Shown in pieces: positions 42,778-50,707 of a stretch of DNA of 64,000 nucleotides. Below the pieces are notes generated by a model. It was given only the letters and a program-made list of their open reading frames with translations, was not told the origin of the DNA and did not search any database. Both the position numbers and the translations under genes were made by a program. Each line of letters starts with the position of its first letter. Position 1 is the stretch's first letter. Source of the stretch: a virus; IMG/VR virus record IMGVR_UViG_3300026382_000002, positions 97,462 to 161,461 of that record, one strand, 5' to 3'.

Positions 42778-43152
42778 GTTTTCTCCTTTAAACAGTAGTA
42801 AATAGTATTAATAGTGTTTACAACATCCGTATTTTCAACTATTTTTAATTTTCCATCTTCAACTCCATATACAGACTTCATAAAACATTCGATTAAATCG
42901 CTTTCGAAATCTGCATACATTCTTTTGAAACGTTTTTACTGTCAACCTGAACTTTATTTATTTTGACCTCATAATCACCACTATCTTCACAAGGGAGACC
43001 AAATTGGACTTCCCATAATGTTCCATTAACGTCCACTCCTGCGTTAAATACCCGCCAAACTCGACCTCCACTAAAATATCGTTGAAACACTCAGTTCCCA
43101 GCGATATTTTTTCGTTTTGAAATTTATAAACTTCGTATTCTTTAAGCAGCAT
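42765..43152 (-). pseudogene. Gene broken by two frameshifts (about 130 aa if restored)
   Basis: Three consecutive minus-strand frames each look coding only in part. From ATG 43152: MLLKEYEVYKFQNEKISLGT up to ...FGG. The next frame continues 'VFNAGVDVNGTLWEVQFGLP' to '...VDSKNVSK'. A third frame from ATG 42920 continues MYADFESDLIECFMKSVYGV to TTT..KTWQC, stop at 42765. Joined they give one smooth protein. Slip points lie near GGCGGG (about 43053) and CAAAAGAA (about 42925). Either a decayed gene, sequencing errors, or three overlapping small genes. Confidence 0.45.
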
Positions 43153-43445
43153 TACTCCTCCAATTCGTTAATTTTTTCTTCCAATTCTTCAATTGTTTTA
43201 TTCAGTTCATCTATCTCGTATTCCAAATCATCAATTTGTGTTTCAGCAGCAGTTCTCATATCTTCATTAGTTTGTCTTACCTCTTCTATATACGGGAGTA
43301 TTCTTTCCATAAGTTTGTTTGAATACTCCTCAATTTTATTTTCATCAACCTCTAACTCGTTTTCTAGGAAATCTTCAATTTCGCTTTCTATGTTGTTGAT
43401 GTTTTTGTCGATTATTGGGCAAGTATGATTAAAATTAAAACTCAT
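43152..43445 (-). CDS. Coiled-coil protein, 97 aa
   Basis: Begins MSFNFNHTCPIIDKNINNIE. The second half is one long acidic coiled coil with heptad isoleucine/leucine (DDLEYEIDELNKTIEELEEK). Likely an oligomerising protein. Its stop overlaps the start of the broken gene. Confidence 0.55.
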   Translation of the reverse strand: MSFNFNHTCPIIDKNINNIESEIEDFLENELEVDENKIEEYSNKLMERILPYIEEVRQTNEDMRTAAETQIDDLEYEIDELNKTIEELEEKINELEE

Positions 43446-43644
43446 CGTCTATCCTTTCAACAGTAAAAGTAATTGCCTCTTTAACATTCATCATATTAAA
43501 CAATGCAATATCTTCAACATTACGACAATGTCTGCTTCTTACAAGCCCTTGACCTACTACTTTGTCGTTTTCATCATAGTATGTTATCACGTACAAATCC
43601 CCAAAAAATACACGCTTTAACCATCTTTTAAAAGACGTCCACAT
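43435..43644 (-). CDS. Hypothetical protein, 69 aa
   Basis: ATG 43644 (MWTSFKRWLKRVFFGDLYVI) follows AAAGGTGG. Amphipathic basic N-terminus that could sit on a membrane surface, then strands with 'VGQGLVRSRHCRNVED'. Overlaps the neighbouring microprotein by one base. Confidence 0.5.
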   Translation of the reverse strand: MWTSFKRWLKRVFFGDLYVITYYDENDKVVGQGLVRSRHCRNVEDIALFNMMNVKEAITFTVERIDDEF

Positions 43645-43730
43645 TAAAACCACCTTTCATCTTTTTTAGCTTCTTTATATATAGTCACAAGCATAACAAT
43701 TACTATAGGCAATAAAAACAACATATCCAT
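43644..43730 (-). CDS. Single-pass membrane microprotein, 28 aa
   Basis: Found by reading the gap. ATG 43730 stands five bases after a perfect AAGGAG. MDMLFLLPIVIVMLVTIYKE plus AKKDERWF is a transmembrane helix with a positively charged tail. Its stop overlaps the next ATG. Confidence 0.5.
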   Translation of the reverse strand: MDMLFLLPIVIVMLVTIYKEAKKDERWF

Positions 43731-43739
43731 TATAGCTCC

Positions 43740-43937
43740 TTAAAGTGGGTTTATTACAACTCCAGGCTCAATCACCGCATACTCAACCCCTAAATCTCTT
43801 CCAAGCAGGTTGTAGTCGATATAATAAGTTAGAGTTTCTGGAATATTCCCATACAAACCTTCTTCCACCTTAAATCTTGCAAATTTTTCAAGCGTTTCTT
43901 TCTCGTCAGCGCAACCTGGGAAAACATAAATTTCCAA
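43740..43937 (-). CDS. Hypothetical protein, 65 aa
   Basis: Begins MEIYVFPGCADEKETLEKFA. Helix-strand mix; no motif recognised. Ribosome binding site is weak, so the start is uncertain. Confidence 0.45.
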   Translation of the reverse strand: MEIYVFPGCADEKETLEKFARFKVEEGLYGNIPETLTYYIDYNLLGRDLGVEYAVIEPGVVINPL

Positions 43938-43942
43938 ATCAT

Positions 43943-44071
43943 TTAGATATTCAATACACCAAACTCTTTAAGTTCTTCAATTTGCTTTTTTACATCCTCC
44001 CACTTGCCTTTAAATTCTAAACATTCTGTATTTAGGTCGCTATCCTCGTTTAAATATACTTGTAATTCCAT
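43943..44071 (-). CDS. Small acidic protein, 42 aa
   Basis: Found in the gap 43938-44072. ATG 44071 follows AAAGGG and directly follows the upstream TAA. MELQVYLNEDSDLNTECLEF then a helix (VKKQIEELKEFG). Frame integrity and coupling support it. Confidence 0.45.
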   Translation of the reverse strand: MELQVYLNEDSDLNTECLEFKGKWEDVKKQIEELKEFGVLNI

Positions 44072-44072
44072 T

Positions 44073-44381
44073 TTAGCCCTTTACCCAAGTTTCTAATATT
44101 TGGTCAACAGAGTCATCAAAATACAAAGTGTCGTCCGCTTCAACTTTAATACACTCTATCAAATCCGCTTTAAAATCGTATTCATGCTTTATTTCAACAT
44201 CTTTGTCATTTTTACTTATCAACACTTCAGTATCATCAGGGTCAATTATATACGTATTACATCCATCTGATGGACAGTTTATCTGTCCTGTGTAGATTGT
44301 GAAAGTAAGTTTTATACCATCTTTCTCATACATAATTTCTTCATCAGTAATTCTATAAACTTTTAACTCTAACTCAACCAT
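44073..44381 (-). CDS. Acidic hypothetical protein, 102 aa
   Basis: Begins MVELELKVYRITDEEIMYEK; mostly beta strands, strongly acidic (DDTEVLISKNDKDVE, ADDTLYFDDSVD). No family recognised. Confidence 0.5.
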   Translation of the reverse strand: MVELELKVYRITDEEIMYEKDGIKLTFTIYTGQINCPSDGCNTYIIDPDDTEVLISKNDKDVEIKHEYDFKADLIECIKVEADDTLYFDDSVDQILETWVKG

Positions 44382-44397
44382 ACGTCCTCCTTTTAGA

Positions 44398-44991
44398 TTA
44401 ATATATATATCTGAAATAAGCCGATTCGACTATTTTCCAAATAAGCTTATCAATGTCGAATACTTTTTTGTTTGAAACAGCTTTTTTTTTGCAATGCAAT
44501 GCACCGTTCTCAATAATATATAACCCGATATGTTTCTTATTCCTAGATTGCTGTATCTTCTCAAGAGCTTTATCTTCAAGAACAGAGGGGACAACAAAAT
44601 ACAGTACATTGCACTTGTTTAAGTAATTTTCGTATTTAACGTCCTGCTTTAAATCAGTAACAGATGTTTTGACTTCAAATCCGATAACACGACGATTTTT
44701 TGAAAATCTTTCTATAGCAAGGACATCGAATCTTTGATTCTGAATTGATACTTCGTCACAAAGATAGGTTTTGTCCCTGAACTCTTTAAATATAGCTCTT
44801 TTTATCGTGTAGGAATCATATTTCTCTGATGGTGGAATCAGTTTGTTAACCACCCTTAGAACTCTTTTTAATGACTTTGAGATTCTGTCTACACAACCGC
44901 ATTTTTCATCTGAAGGCAAAAATGCTAGCTCATCTTTCAATGCGGTTCTAAGAGTATATAATTCCTCAACCCTCTTCATCGCAGCATCCAT
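44398..44991 (-). CDS. MmcB-like PD-(D/E)xK nuclease-fold protein, 197 aa
   Basis: The segment QRFDVLAIERFSKNRRVIGF then EVKTSVTDLKQDVKYENYL and VLYFVVPS matches the MmcB family core: D (RFDVLAI), then E-x-K (FEVKTS), then 'D...D.Ky..Yl..cn.lyfvvp'. MmcB proteins are restriction-endonuclease-fold proteins linked to DNA repair. The N-terminal third is helical. Start uncertain: TTG 45009, ATG 44991 or ATG 44979, all inside the upstream gene. Confidence 0.6.
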   Translation of the reverse strand: MDAAMKRVEELYTLRTALKDELAFLPSDEKCGCVDRISKSLKRVLRVVNKLIPPSEKYDSYTIKRAIFKEFRDKTYLCDEVSIQNQRFDVLAIERFSKNRRVIGFEVKTSVTDLKQDVKYENYLNKCNVLYFVVPSVLEDKALEKIQQSRNKKHIGLYIIENGALHCKKKAVSNKKVFDIDKLIWKIVESAYFRYIY

Positions 44992-45187
44992 CAAGCAATT
45001 TATATCCAAGTTCTTTTAATTTATCGGCTATTTCTTTGGGTAAAGAACATACTCCGTCATAATCTACAAGCTCTTTACCTTCAAACCACAATCCACCTCC
45101 AACTTCGTCTCCGAAATGAATATGCTCGAAATATCCTTTATCTCCATCAATCTCGATTTCGAAATTTTTAGTTTTAATTTTTAACAT
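44966..45187 (-). CDS. Hypothetical protein, 73 aa
   Basis: Begins MLKIKTKNFEIEIDGDKGYF; beta strands with a glycine turn (DEVGGGLWFEGKELVDYDG), helical C-terminus. Overlaps the MmcB-like gene. Confidence 0.5.
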   Translation of the reverse strand: MLKIKTKNFEIEIDGDKGYFEHIHFGDEVGGGLWFEGKELVDYDGVCSLPKEIADKLKELGYKLLDGCCDEEG

Positions 45188-45405
45188 TAAATCTCCTTTA
45201 TAGTTAATATTGCAGCTTTGCTTAAATTGTTTTTGTGAATCGCCTTTGATTTTTGCGACAGCTCCAAATCTTTCAAGCGCCTCTCAAAAATATCCATACT
45301 ATATATTTGCAACATATCATTTATGAAACTTTCAAACCATATATTTTTAATCAGTTCAAATTCGTCAAATAAGAAATCTTCATACCTTAGTTTATACCCA
45401 TTCAT
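45187..45405 (-). CDS. Hypothetical protein, 72 aa
   Basis: Begins MNGYKLRYEDFLFDEFELIK; helical, with 'RLKDLELSQKSKAIHKNNLS' giving an HTH-like impression that is too weak to call. Confidence 0.45.
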   Translation of the reverse strand: MNGYKLRYEDFLFDEFELIKNIWFESFINDMLQIYSMDIFERRLKDLELSQKSKAIHKNNLSKAAILTIKEI

Positions 45406-45406
45406 A

Positions 45407-45607
45407 TTATTCCTTTGGCTTGAACTTATCTACATATCTTTCAGTGTCCATCTGAATAAAGCCAGGCTTTAGTTGCACTAGTTCTATAGCCTTTAAATAC
45501 AGTCTAGTACTCGGACCGTATTCTTTTAATTCATTCTCTAACTTGTTTATTTTTTTAATAAATTCAAAAACTGAAAGACGTTTAGAAGATATTACTTTCC
45601 CTCGCAA
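45407..45607 (-). CDS. Hypothetical basic protein, 66 aa
   Basis: Starts at TTG 45607 inside the end of the upstream gene; no good ribosome binding site, so the start may be downstream. Basic, helical (FEFIKKINKLENELKEYG). No family recognised. Confidence 0.4.
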   Translation of the reverse strand: MRGKVISSKRLSVFEFIKKINKLENELKEYGPSTRLYLKAIELVQLKPGFIQMDTERYVDKFKPKE

Positions 45608-45891
45608 CTCTTAATTGAAATTTTAATACCCCTTGTGCTTTTCAGTTTCAATTTGTCTTTAACTACAGCAGTAAGTGATTTTGTTAAGATATCGCTTTCA
45701 TCAACTTTAATCACTTGCACCACTCCCGTATTTACAACAATTTTATCCTCTCCTATCTCAATATCTTTAGGATGAATATCCCTAATCCCGTGTTCCTCTA
45801 ATATGTCGAGCACACTTTTTGATAATAAATCCTCTTTTTTATATTTAATCGTTTTTTTCTTCCCATGTTCTACAATAACTAACAATTTCAT
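45592..45891 (-). CDS. Hypothetical protein, 99 aa
   Basis: Begins MKLLVIVEHGKKKTIKYKKE. Regular strand-helix alternation, lysine-rich. No motif recognised; four-base overlap with the 261-aa gene. Confidence 0.5.
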   Translation of the reverse strand: MKLLVIVEHGKKKTIKYKKEDLLSKSVLDILEEHGIRDIHPKDIEIGEDKIVVNTGVVQVIKVDESDILTKSLTAVVKDKLKLKSTRGIKISIKSCEGK

Positions 45892-46673
45892 TGTTCCTCC
45901 TTTAAAAGTAATTTAAAAGGCATCTGTCCATCAAACGGCTCCCAATAGTCAAACACAATATCTTTGTCTTCTTCATAAAGAGGCTCCACATACACAAGAG
46001 AACTGTGCCCAGTCCACCCTCTTTTATCAAATTTTCTTAATTGAGGCGCTTCAAAAGTATCATATACCCAAATATAATCTCCGGGCTCAGGCCTTACTAT
46101 CTCGTGCATTATCTGATGTGACACAATTTCTGCCGGAGTTATTTCTCTATGAAATTTGGATATAAACTTTTTCACTTTTCCATCTTCATCCCTAACAGCC
46201 TTAAACAATGTTTTATCTATATGGCCGCTAGGCGTTTTTAAATGAAGCTTTATAAATTCAGCCTCATTTAATTCTTTAAACACAGAATAATCTAAAATAT
46301 GAGAAATAACTCTTGCGTTTGAATTTTTAATCAATTCTACCAACCTTTTATTTTCGCCAGTAACATTTCCTTCCAACGAAACATACACAAATGAAAGATT
46401 GTCTCTGTCCCATTCGAAGTATCCAATATTTTTCTGTTTGTCATCATCAAATATAGCAGATTGGTCACTCCATTTTATTACATCTCCCGCATATACATCA
46501 ACGCCTTCTTTTGTTGTAAATAAATAGGCGGATAAAGTATTCTTATCCACCTTTTGTCCTCTGATAGAGGCGTAATTCTCATCTTTATACGACAAGACCA
46601 CGGACACTTCTTGCCATACGCCATAATTGGTTCGTCCTTTATATTTTATTTTATTGCAGAATTCCAAACTCAT
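45888..46673 (-). CDS. YopX-like protein, 261 aa
   Basis: The N-terminal part has a YopX-like core: IKYKGRTNYGVWQEV... then FTTKEGVDVYAGDVIKW at about residues 52-68, equal to 'G.eiyegDiv.w'. The C-terminal 150 residues are specific to this protein. Ends at the stop overlapping the 99-aa gene's start. Confidence 0.5.
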   Translation of the reverse strand: MSLEFCNKIKYKGRTNYGVWQEVSVVLSYKDENYASIRGQKVDKNTLSAYLFTTKEGVDVYAGDVIKWSDQSAIFDDDKQKNIGYFEWDRDNLSFVYVSLEGNVTGENKRLVELIKNSNARVISHILDYSVFKELNEAEFIKLHLKTPSGHIDKTLFKAVRDEDGKVKKFISKFHREITPAEIVSHQIMHEIVRPEPGDYIWVYDTFEAPQLRKFDKRGWTGHSSLVYVEPLYEEDKDIVFDYWEPFDGQMPFKLLLKEEQ

Positions 46674-46676
46674 TTT

Positions 46677-47096
46677 TTATCCTTCTTCTATTATTTTTGG
46701 CTGATTTGTTAAATATCTCTCTTCCGCCACTTTTATAGCAACCCTTTCGCTTTTTGTTGCTTCTCCATTCACGGCCAACGTTTTGAAACCAGTTTTCAAA
46801 CTCCAATAATCCCAATTACTCATACTGTCGCAATATACTATCTTATCTACACCAATTTCAGCTGCAACTTTCTCAATATTGTTTGTAACACTCATACCAC
46901 CATATTCATTAATTAAGTCTATAACAACTCCTACTTTATGCCCGTTAATTTCAACTATGTGGTATGCGTAAGAGCTCTTTCCATGTTCGCCCTCTGCTTT
47001 AACAATATTTAGTTTTGATGCGCATACAGGCCCAATCTCCCTGGCCACGGAAGATGGGTTTAAAAGAGGTCTTCCACAAATTTTACAATTACCCAT
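46677..47096 (-). CDS. DUF6011-type zinc-binding protein, 139 aa
   Basis: ATG 47096 (MGNCKICGRPLLNPSSVAR) follows AAGGAG. C-x2-C, then 'dp.Svar.iGPvC' (IGPVCASK) is the small phage zinc-binding module seen in DUF6011-type proteins, with four zinc ligands likely C4, C7, C24 and a later residue. The rest is alpha/beta with a CDS-rich loop (IVYCDSMSNWDYW). Probably nucleic-acid binding. Confidence 0.55.
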   Translation of the reverse strand: MGNCKICGRPLLNPSSVAREIGPVCASKLNIVKAEGEHGKSSYAYHIVEINGHKVGVVIDLINEYGGMSVTNNIEKVAAEIGVDKIVYCDSMSNWDYWSLKTGFKTLAVNGEATKSERVAIKVAEERYLTNQPKIIEEG

Positions 47097-47526
47097 TTTC
47101 CTCTCCTTTAATTTTATCAATAACACTTTCAATTAAATTATTAAACTGACAAAGTTTATCTTCACAATTTTTCTTAGCTTCTTCAAAAAGCTCTTTTACA
47201 GCTTTAAAGAAATATATATCATTTTCATCTGTTTCAATTTTTTCTACTACCACATTTTCTCCATTAAAATACAGAATCCAAACAGATTTATCTGAAAACA
47301 CTATCGTTGCATCATCCATCTCTTTCAACGGGTCACTAACATCTACAGCCACTACAACCCCATCAGGAAGAGATTTTTTTTCAGAAAACACATCTTCTAT
47401 ATATTTTGGCATTTCACCTTCCATATACTCTTCAGCTCCCAGATTAAGTTCCATACAATAATTTCTCCAGATACCAGTTTGATTCTCAAAATTCCAAACT
47501 CTGTTAATCCATAAATTCATTTCCAT
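47089..47526 (-). CDS. Hypothetical protein, 145 aa
   Basis: Begins MEMNLWINRVWNFENQTGIW; acidic alpha/beta, no motif. Overlaps the zinc-binding gene by eight bases. Confidence 0.45.
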   Translation of the reverse strand: MEMNLWINRVWNFENQTGIWRNYCMELNLGAEEYMEGEMPKYIEDVFSEKKSLPDGVVVAVDVSDPLKEMDDATIVFSDKSVWILYFNGENVVVEKIETDENDIYFFKAVKELFEEAKKNCEDKLCQFNNLIESVIDKIKGEENG

Positions 47527-47541
47527 TTTTCTCTCCTTTAA

Positions 47542-48036
47542 TTATTTAAAATTTTTTTCAAAATCAAAATCAAAATATTTTTCAACCAACTCATCATACA
47601 CTCCAAGCACCAATTCAGGTTCACCATCAAAATGAATTTCCCTGTATTTATCTAATTCATCAAAAGTCACCTCCTCACCCCAGTATTTCTCAAGTTCATC
47701 GCCCTGCTCCTGAAGCGATTGAATTGCTTTAAATCCATTTTTACAAGCATCAACATCTGAACAATAACCGAACGCTTTAAAAAAATAAGCACAATCTTCC
47801 GCTTTTTTAAACCCTTCATATTCAAGGTAATATGAATAACCATCCAGAATAGCCAGCATCATCTCTGTGGCTAAATATTTATTAGAGTATTTTACCTCGT
47901 TCATTTCTCTAATAAATTCGGCTTCTCCTTTAAAATCTCCGACTATATACTCAAATACAACTTTTTTTACCCTATTGCTCCAGAATTTTGTTGTTTTTTC
48001 ATCTATTTCTTTTATGCTCAATGGCACTTTTTTCAT
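47542..48036 (-). CDS. Helical hypothetical protein, 164 aa
   Basis: Begins MKKVPLSIKEIDEKTTKFWS; all-helical, acidic C-terminus, Tyr/Phe-rich centre (GYSYYLEYEGFKK). No family recognised. Confidence 0.5.
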   Translation of the reverse strand: MKKVPLSIKEIDEKTTKFWSNRVKKVVFEYIVGDFKGEAEFIREMNEVKYSNKYLATEMMLAILDGYSYYLEYEGFKKAEDCAYFFKAFGYCSDVDACKNGFKAIQSLQEQGDELEKYWGEEVTFDELDKYREIHFDGEPELVLGVYDELVEKYFDFDFEKNFK

Positions 48037-48060
48037 TTTTCAGCTCCTTTTATTTTTAAA

Positions 48061-48360
48061 TTACACGCCGACAAGTACATTGTCAGCCTCCTCTTCTGTA
48101 TATCCCTCTTCTTTAATCCAGTGCTCATATTCTGTGATACACCATTCTCTAACAGCTTCTTCACTTTTATCAAAGTTTCCGGTATCGTACTTATCCCAAT
48201 CTTCTACACCAATCTTTTCAGCTTCTTCTTCACTTATTGAATATTGCTTTGCTCCGCAATATCTACACTCTTCATTTTCATACCAATTTAATGTTTTACA
48301 CTCTCTGCAAATTTTATAATCACTTGGTTTTTGAAAAACTCTTCCTAACACATGCTCCAT
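48061..48360 (-). CDS. Zinc-ribbon protein, 99 aa
   Basis: KICRECKTLNWYENEECRYC then GAKQ is a C-x2-C...C-x2-C zinc ribbon (residues about 18-37). An acidic helical C-terminus follows (SEEEAEKIGVEDWDKYDTGN). Likely metal-binding, role unknown. Confidence 0.55.
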   Translation of the reverse strand: MEHVLGRVFQKPSDYKICRECKTLNWYENEECRYCGAKQYSISEEEAEKIGVEDWDKYDTGNFDKSEEAVREWCITEYEHWIKEEGYTEEEADNVLVGV

Positions 48361-48370
48361 ATTGCCTCCT

Positions 48371-48739
48371 TTATTTCATATAGACAAAATTAAAACTGTT
48401 TCTTGAGCCATCTAAAATAGTTACTCTCCAGCCTTTTTTTCTTGCAAACTTTTTATGAATTTTCCAGAACATATTTTCTGAGTTTGTTAAAAACTCAACT
48501 TCATTAACATATTTGAGATATGTGCTCAGTTTTCTCAAATTTTTCAATACATCATCGTCTTCTACAGCAACAATTCCTATTTTCTCATTTTTTCTCTTCA
48601 TGATTAAATCAAAGTATGTTCTCCCAACCTCTTTAAATTCAGATACCAATTTCCAACCCGCAAGTTTCAACCACAGCTTTCTGAACTCTATTACATCCAT
48701 TATGTCTGATTCGACTTCTGTGAATAATTTATTTGTCAT
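48371..48739 (-). CDS. Hypothetical protein, 122 aa
   Basis: Begins MTNKLFTEVESDIMDVIEFR; alpha/beta ending 'FARKKGWRVTILDGSRNSFN'. No motif recognised. Confidence 0.5.
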   Translation of the reverse strand: MTNKLFTEVESDIMDVIEFRKLWLKLAGWKLVSEFKEVGRTYFDLIMKRKNEKIGIVAVEDDDVLKNLRKLSTYLKYVNEVEFLTNSENMFWKIHKKFARKKGWRVTILDGSRNSFNFVYMK

Positions 48740-48748
48740 ATCACCTCC

Positions 48749-48979
48749 TTATGGTATCCAGTATAAAATATGGCCATCTTCATCGACATTAAATTTTTTT
48801 AAAGAGTCGATATATTTAAAATGAGGTCTCAGCTGTTTTTTTATTTCTGTTTCATACTCGCTAGACAACTCTAAATCTTCTACTACATCATTTTCAAGTT
48901 CAGAAATCAATTCATCATCCTGGATATTTAATTCTATCTCAGTGTAGTAAAGACAAGGAATTGCAACTTTAACTTTCAT
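48749..48979 (-). CDS. Hypothetical protein, 76 aa
   Basis: Begins MKVKVAIPCLYYTEIELNIQ; beta start, acidic end. Start resembles that of the 98-aa protein at 32986. Confidence 0.45.
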   Translation of the reverse strand: MKVKVAIPCLYYTEIELNIQDDELISELENDVVEDLELSSEYETEIKKQLRPHFKYIDSLKKFNVDEDGHILYWIP

Positions 48980-48980
48980 T

Positions 48981-49445
48981 TTAAGCCTTTATATCTATTT
49001 TGTTTCGTTGTTTAAGTTTCTCAGTTATAACTTTTCTTAATTCGCTTTTAAATTCTGCCACCTCTTTGTTTTCCTCTTTGCAGTCATTATCTTCTTTAGC
49101 TCTTTCAATAGCTTCAATCTCATCACTGCTTGCATTAACAAATATTTTTTCGTCGCACGCAATACCTGTGGGGCTTCTTTTTATTTTTTTATATTCTTCC
49201 TCTATTTCAGACAACGCACCCAACAAAGCCCTATTTGATACTTTCAGGCTTTCAACTTCTCTTTTCAATGTATCTTTTTCTTCTGCCAATTTTTGTGCTT
49301 TCCAATACCAATCCACAAGAACTTTTCTGTCTTTTTCACATTCATGCAGTTTTTTCTCAAGTAAGTCTATATATTTTGCTGATTTCTCAACGAGCTGCTC
49401 AAGCCATTCTATTCTTTGTTTGTCATTTGATTTTTTTCTTCCCAT
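48981..49445 (-). CDS. Coiled-coil protein, 154 aa
   Basis: Begins MGRKKSNDKQRIEWLEQLVE, a long charged coiled coil with heptad leucines through about residue 100, then an acidic helix. Probably a filamentous or oligomerising protein; no family recognised. Confidence 0.55.
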   Translation of the reverse strand: MGRKKSNDKQRIEWLEQLVEKSAKYIDLLEKKLHECEKDRKVLVDWYWKAQKLAEEKDTLKREVESLKVSNRALLGALSEIEEEYKKIKRSPTGIACDEKIFVNASSDEIEAIERAKEDNDCKEENKEVAEFKSELRKVITEKLKQRNKIDIKA

Positions 49446-49526
49446 TATTTATCCTTTTTTTATTTTTTTTCGTATGTTTAATTAATTTGTAGAAAGATGA
49501 AAAAAGAAGTAAAGTAGTAGATATTG

Positions 49527-49748
49527 TTATCTGAGTTTTGTATCGTCTATTACGCCAAGCTTTCTTAATTGTTTGAGCTCTTCTATTGAATAAAACACTA
49601 TTCCGAGCATTTGTCCATTTGACCAGTACTCGCACTTAAAGCCGTCTTCTTCAACCTTTTCAGAATAATTGTAGTCTCTATCAAATGCCATGCAGCTAAT
49701 AGTATGCTTTACCCTTTTTAAGGGCACTATTTTTTCTGGACCTCTCAT
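49527..49748 (-). CDS. Hypothetical protein, 73 aa
   Basis: Begins MRGPEKIVPLKRVKHTISCM; strand-rich with a 'FYSIEELKQLRKLGVID' C-terminal helix. Four-base overlap with the upstream gene. No family recognised. Confidence 0.45.
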   Translation of the reverse strand: MRGPEKIVPLKRVKHTISCMAFDRDYNYSEKVEEDGFKCEYWSNGQMLGIVFYSIEELKQLRKLGVIDDTKLR

Positions 49749-50134
49749 TTTTTAACTTTCTTTTTTATTTTATACTTCGCATTAATGAATTCGAGCGATA
49801 AACATAAAGGAATTTTTGTACCATCTTTTTTCACTTCAAAACCGTGTTCACCAATGGTAATTATATCGCCCGTATCAACTCTTTCAGCTACAGTATTATC
49901 ATCAAGCACATCAATAACCTGTGATAATGTTAATTTACCATTTGATGCCCACCCGTCAGCTATTTCTTCTGCCGTCATAAATTCCCTATATCCATTGTCG
50001 TGCTCCACCAAAAATCCCGAAGTCTGGTTTCTTAGGTGAAACTCATCTACTTTAGCAAAGTTTTCAATTGCTTTATTGGCAGACATTGCAATAGCAAATG
50101 CTTTTTTGCTTTTGCTTATTATACGTATCTTCAT
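49745..50134 (-). CDS. Hypothetical protein, 129 aa
   Basis: Begins MKIRIISKSKKAFAIAMSAN; alpha/beta, beta-rich C-terminus with basic tail (KYKIKKKVKK). No motif recognised. Confidence 0.45.
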   Translation of the reverse strand: MKIRIISKSKKAFAIAMSANKAIENFAKVDEFHLRNQTSGFLVEHDNGYREFMTAEEIADGWASNGKLTLSQVIDVLDDNTVAERVDTGDIITIGEHGFEVKKDGTKIPLCLSLEFINAKYKIKKKVKK

Positions 50135-50183
50135 AAAAAACCTTTTGTCATTTTTTTTTAAGAAAGAAAAGGGGGAGAGGCGA

Positions 50184-50366
50184 TTATTTTTCGAACTCTA
50201 CTAGAGCTTTGTTAAACTCTACTTTAAATTTACACAATTCGTTTAATTTTTTCCTTAACCTTCTTCCTCCAGCTTTAGTGTATCTGTTTTGTAGAGACTT
50301 TATCTCTTCAAGAGCTTCTTCAAGAAGAGTTGCCATTGGTGTCAATTCTTTAGGTGCATTATCCAT
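50184..50366 (-). CDS. Hc1-like small histone-like protein, 60 aa
   Basis: KELTPMATLLEEALEEIKSL then a basic end with GGRRLRKKLNELCKFKVEFN: the pattern 'l..le.......g...aagRvRk....l.k...e.rk' of small Hc1-type histone H1-like proteins of bacteria and phages. A nucleoid- or virion-packaging role is likely. Ribosome binding site AAGGAG. Confidence 0.5.
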   Translation of the reverse strand: MDNAPKELTPMATLLEEALEEIKSLQNRYTKAGGRRLRKKLNELCKFKVEFNKALVEFEK

Positions 50367-50443
50367 TCAGACTCCTTTTGTTTTTTTTTGCAACATTATT
50401 GTAACACATTTTATTCAATAAAATCAACATTATTACGCTATTT

Positions 50444-50698
50444 TCAACTGTTTAGTGCATAAGATGTTAATCCAATAGCTGTAAGACCTGCTACAGGAAG
50501 ATGTAAATCTCGTATTGTTTTTTGTTGTTTTTTTAATTTTCTAGCTCTCATACCTCTTGATATGGCTTTATATAGTCTTGCCCTTTCTGCTCTTTGCACT
50601 GCTATTGGAGTAATCTCGTTACCTTCATCAATAACAGTTCTGTATGCCCGTGAGAATAATGGACTTAACGCTATTTTCTTAAGTGCTTTAGCCTTCAT
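50444..50698 (-). CDS. Small virion-type protein with MKAKALKK leader, 84 aa
   Basis: Starts MKAKALKKIALSPLF behind AAAGGAA; LKKIA fits the L-x-K-x-(A/S) motif seen in the virion proteins. The middle is basic and the C-terminus is a hydrophobic helix (HLPVAGLTAIGLTSYALNS). It shares leader and C-terminal helix with the 72-aa protein at 9951, though it stands 40 kb from it. Confidence 0.55.
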   Translation of the reverse strand: MKAKALKKIALSPLFSRAYRTVIDEGNEITPIAVQRAERARLYKAISRGMRARKLKKQQKTIRDLHLPVAGLTAIGLTSYALNS

Positions 50699-50707
50699 CT
50701 TTTTCCT

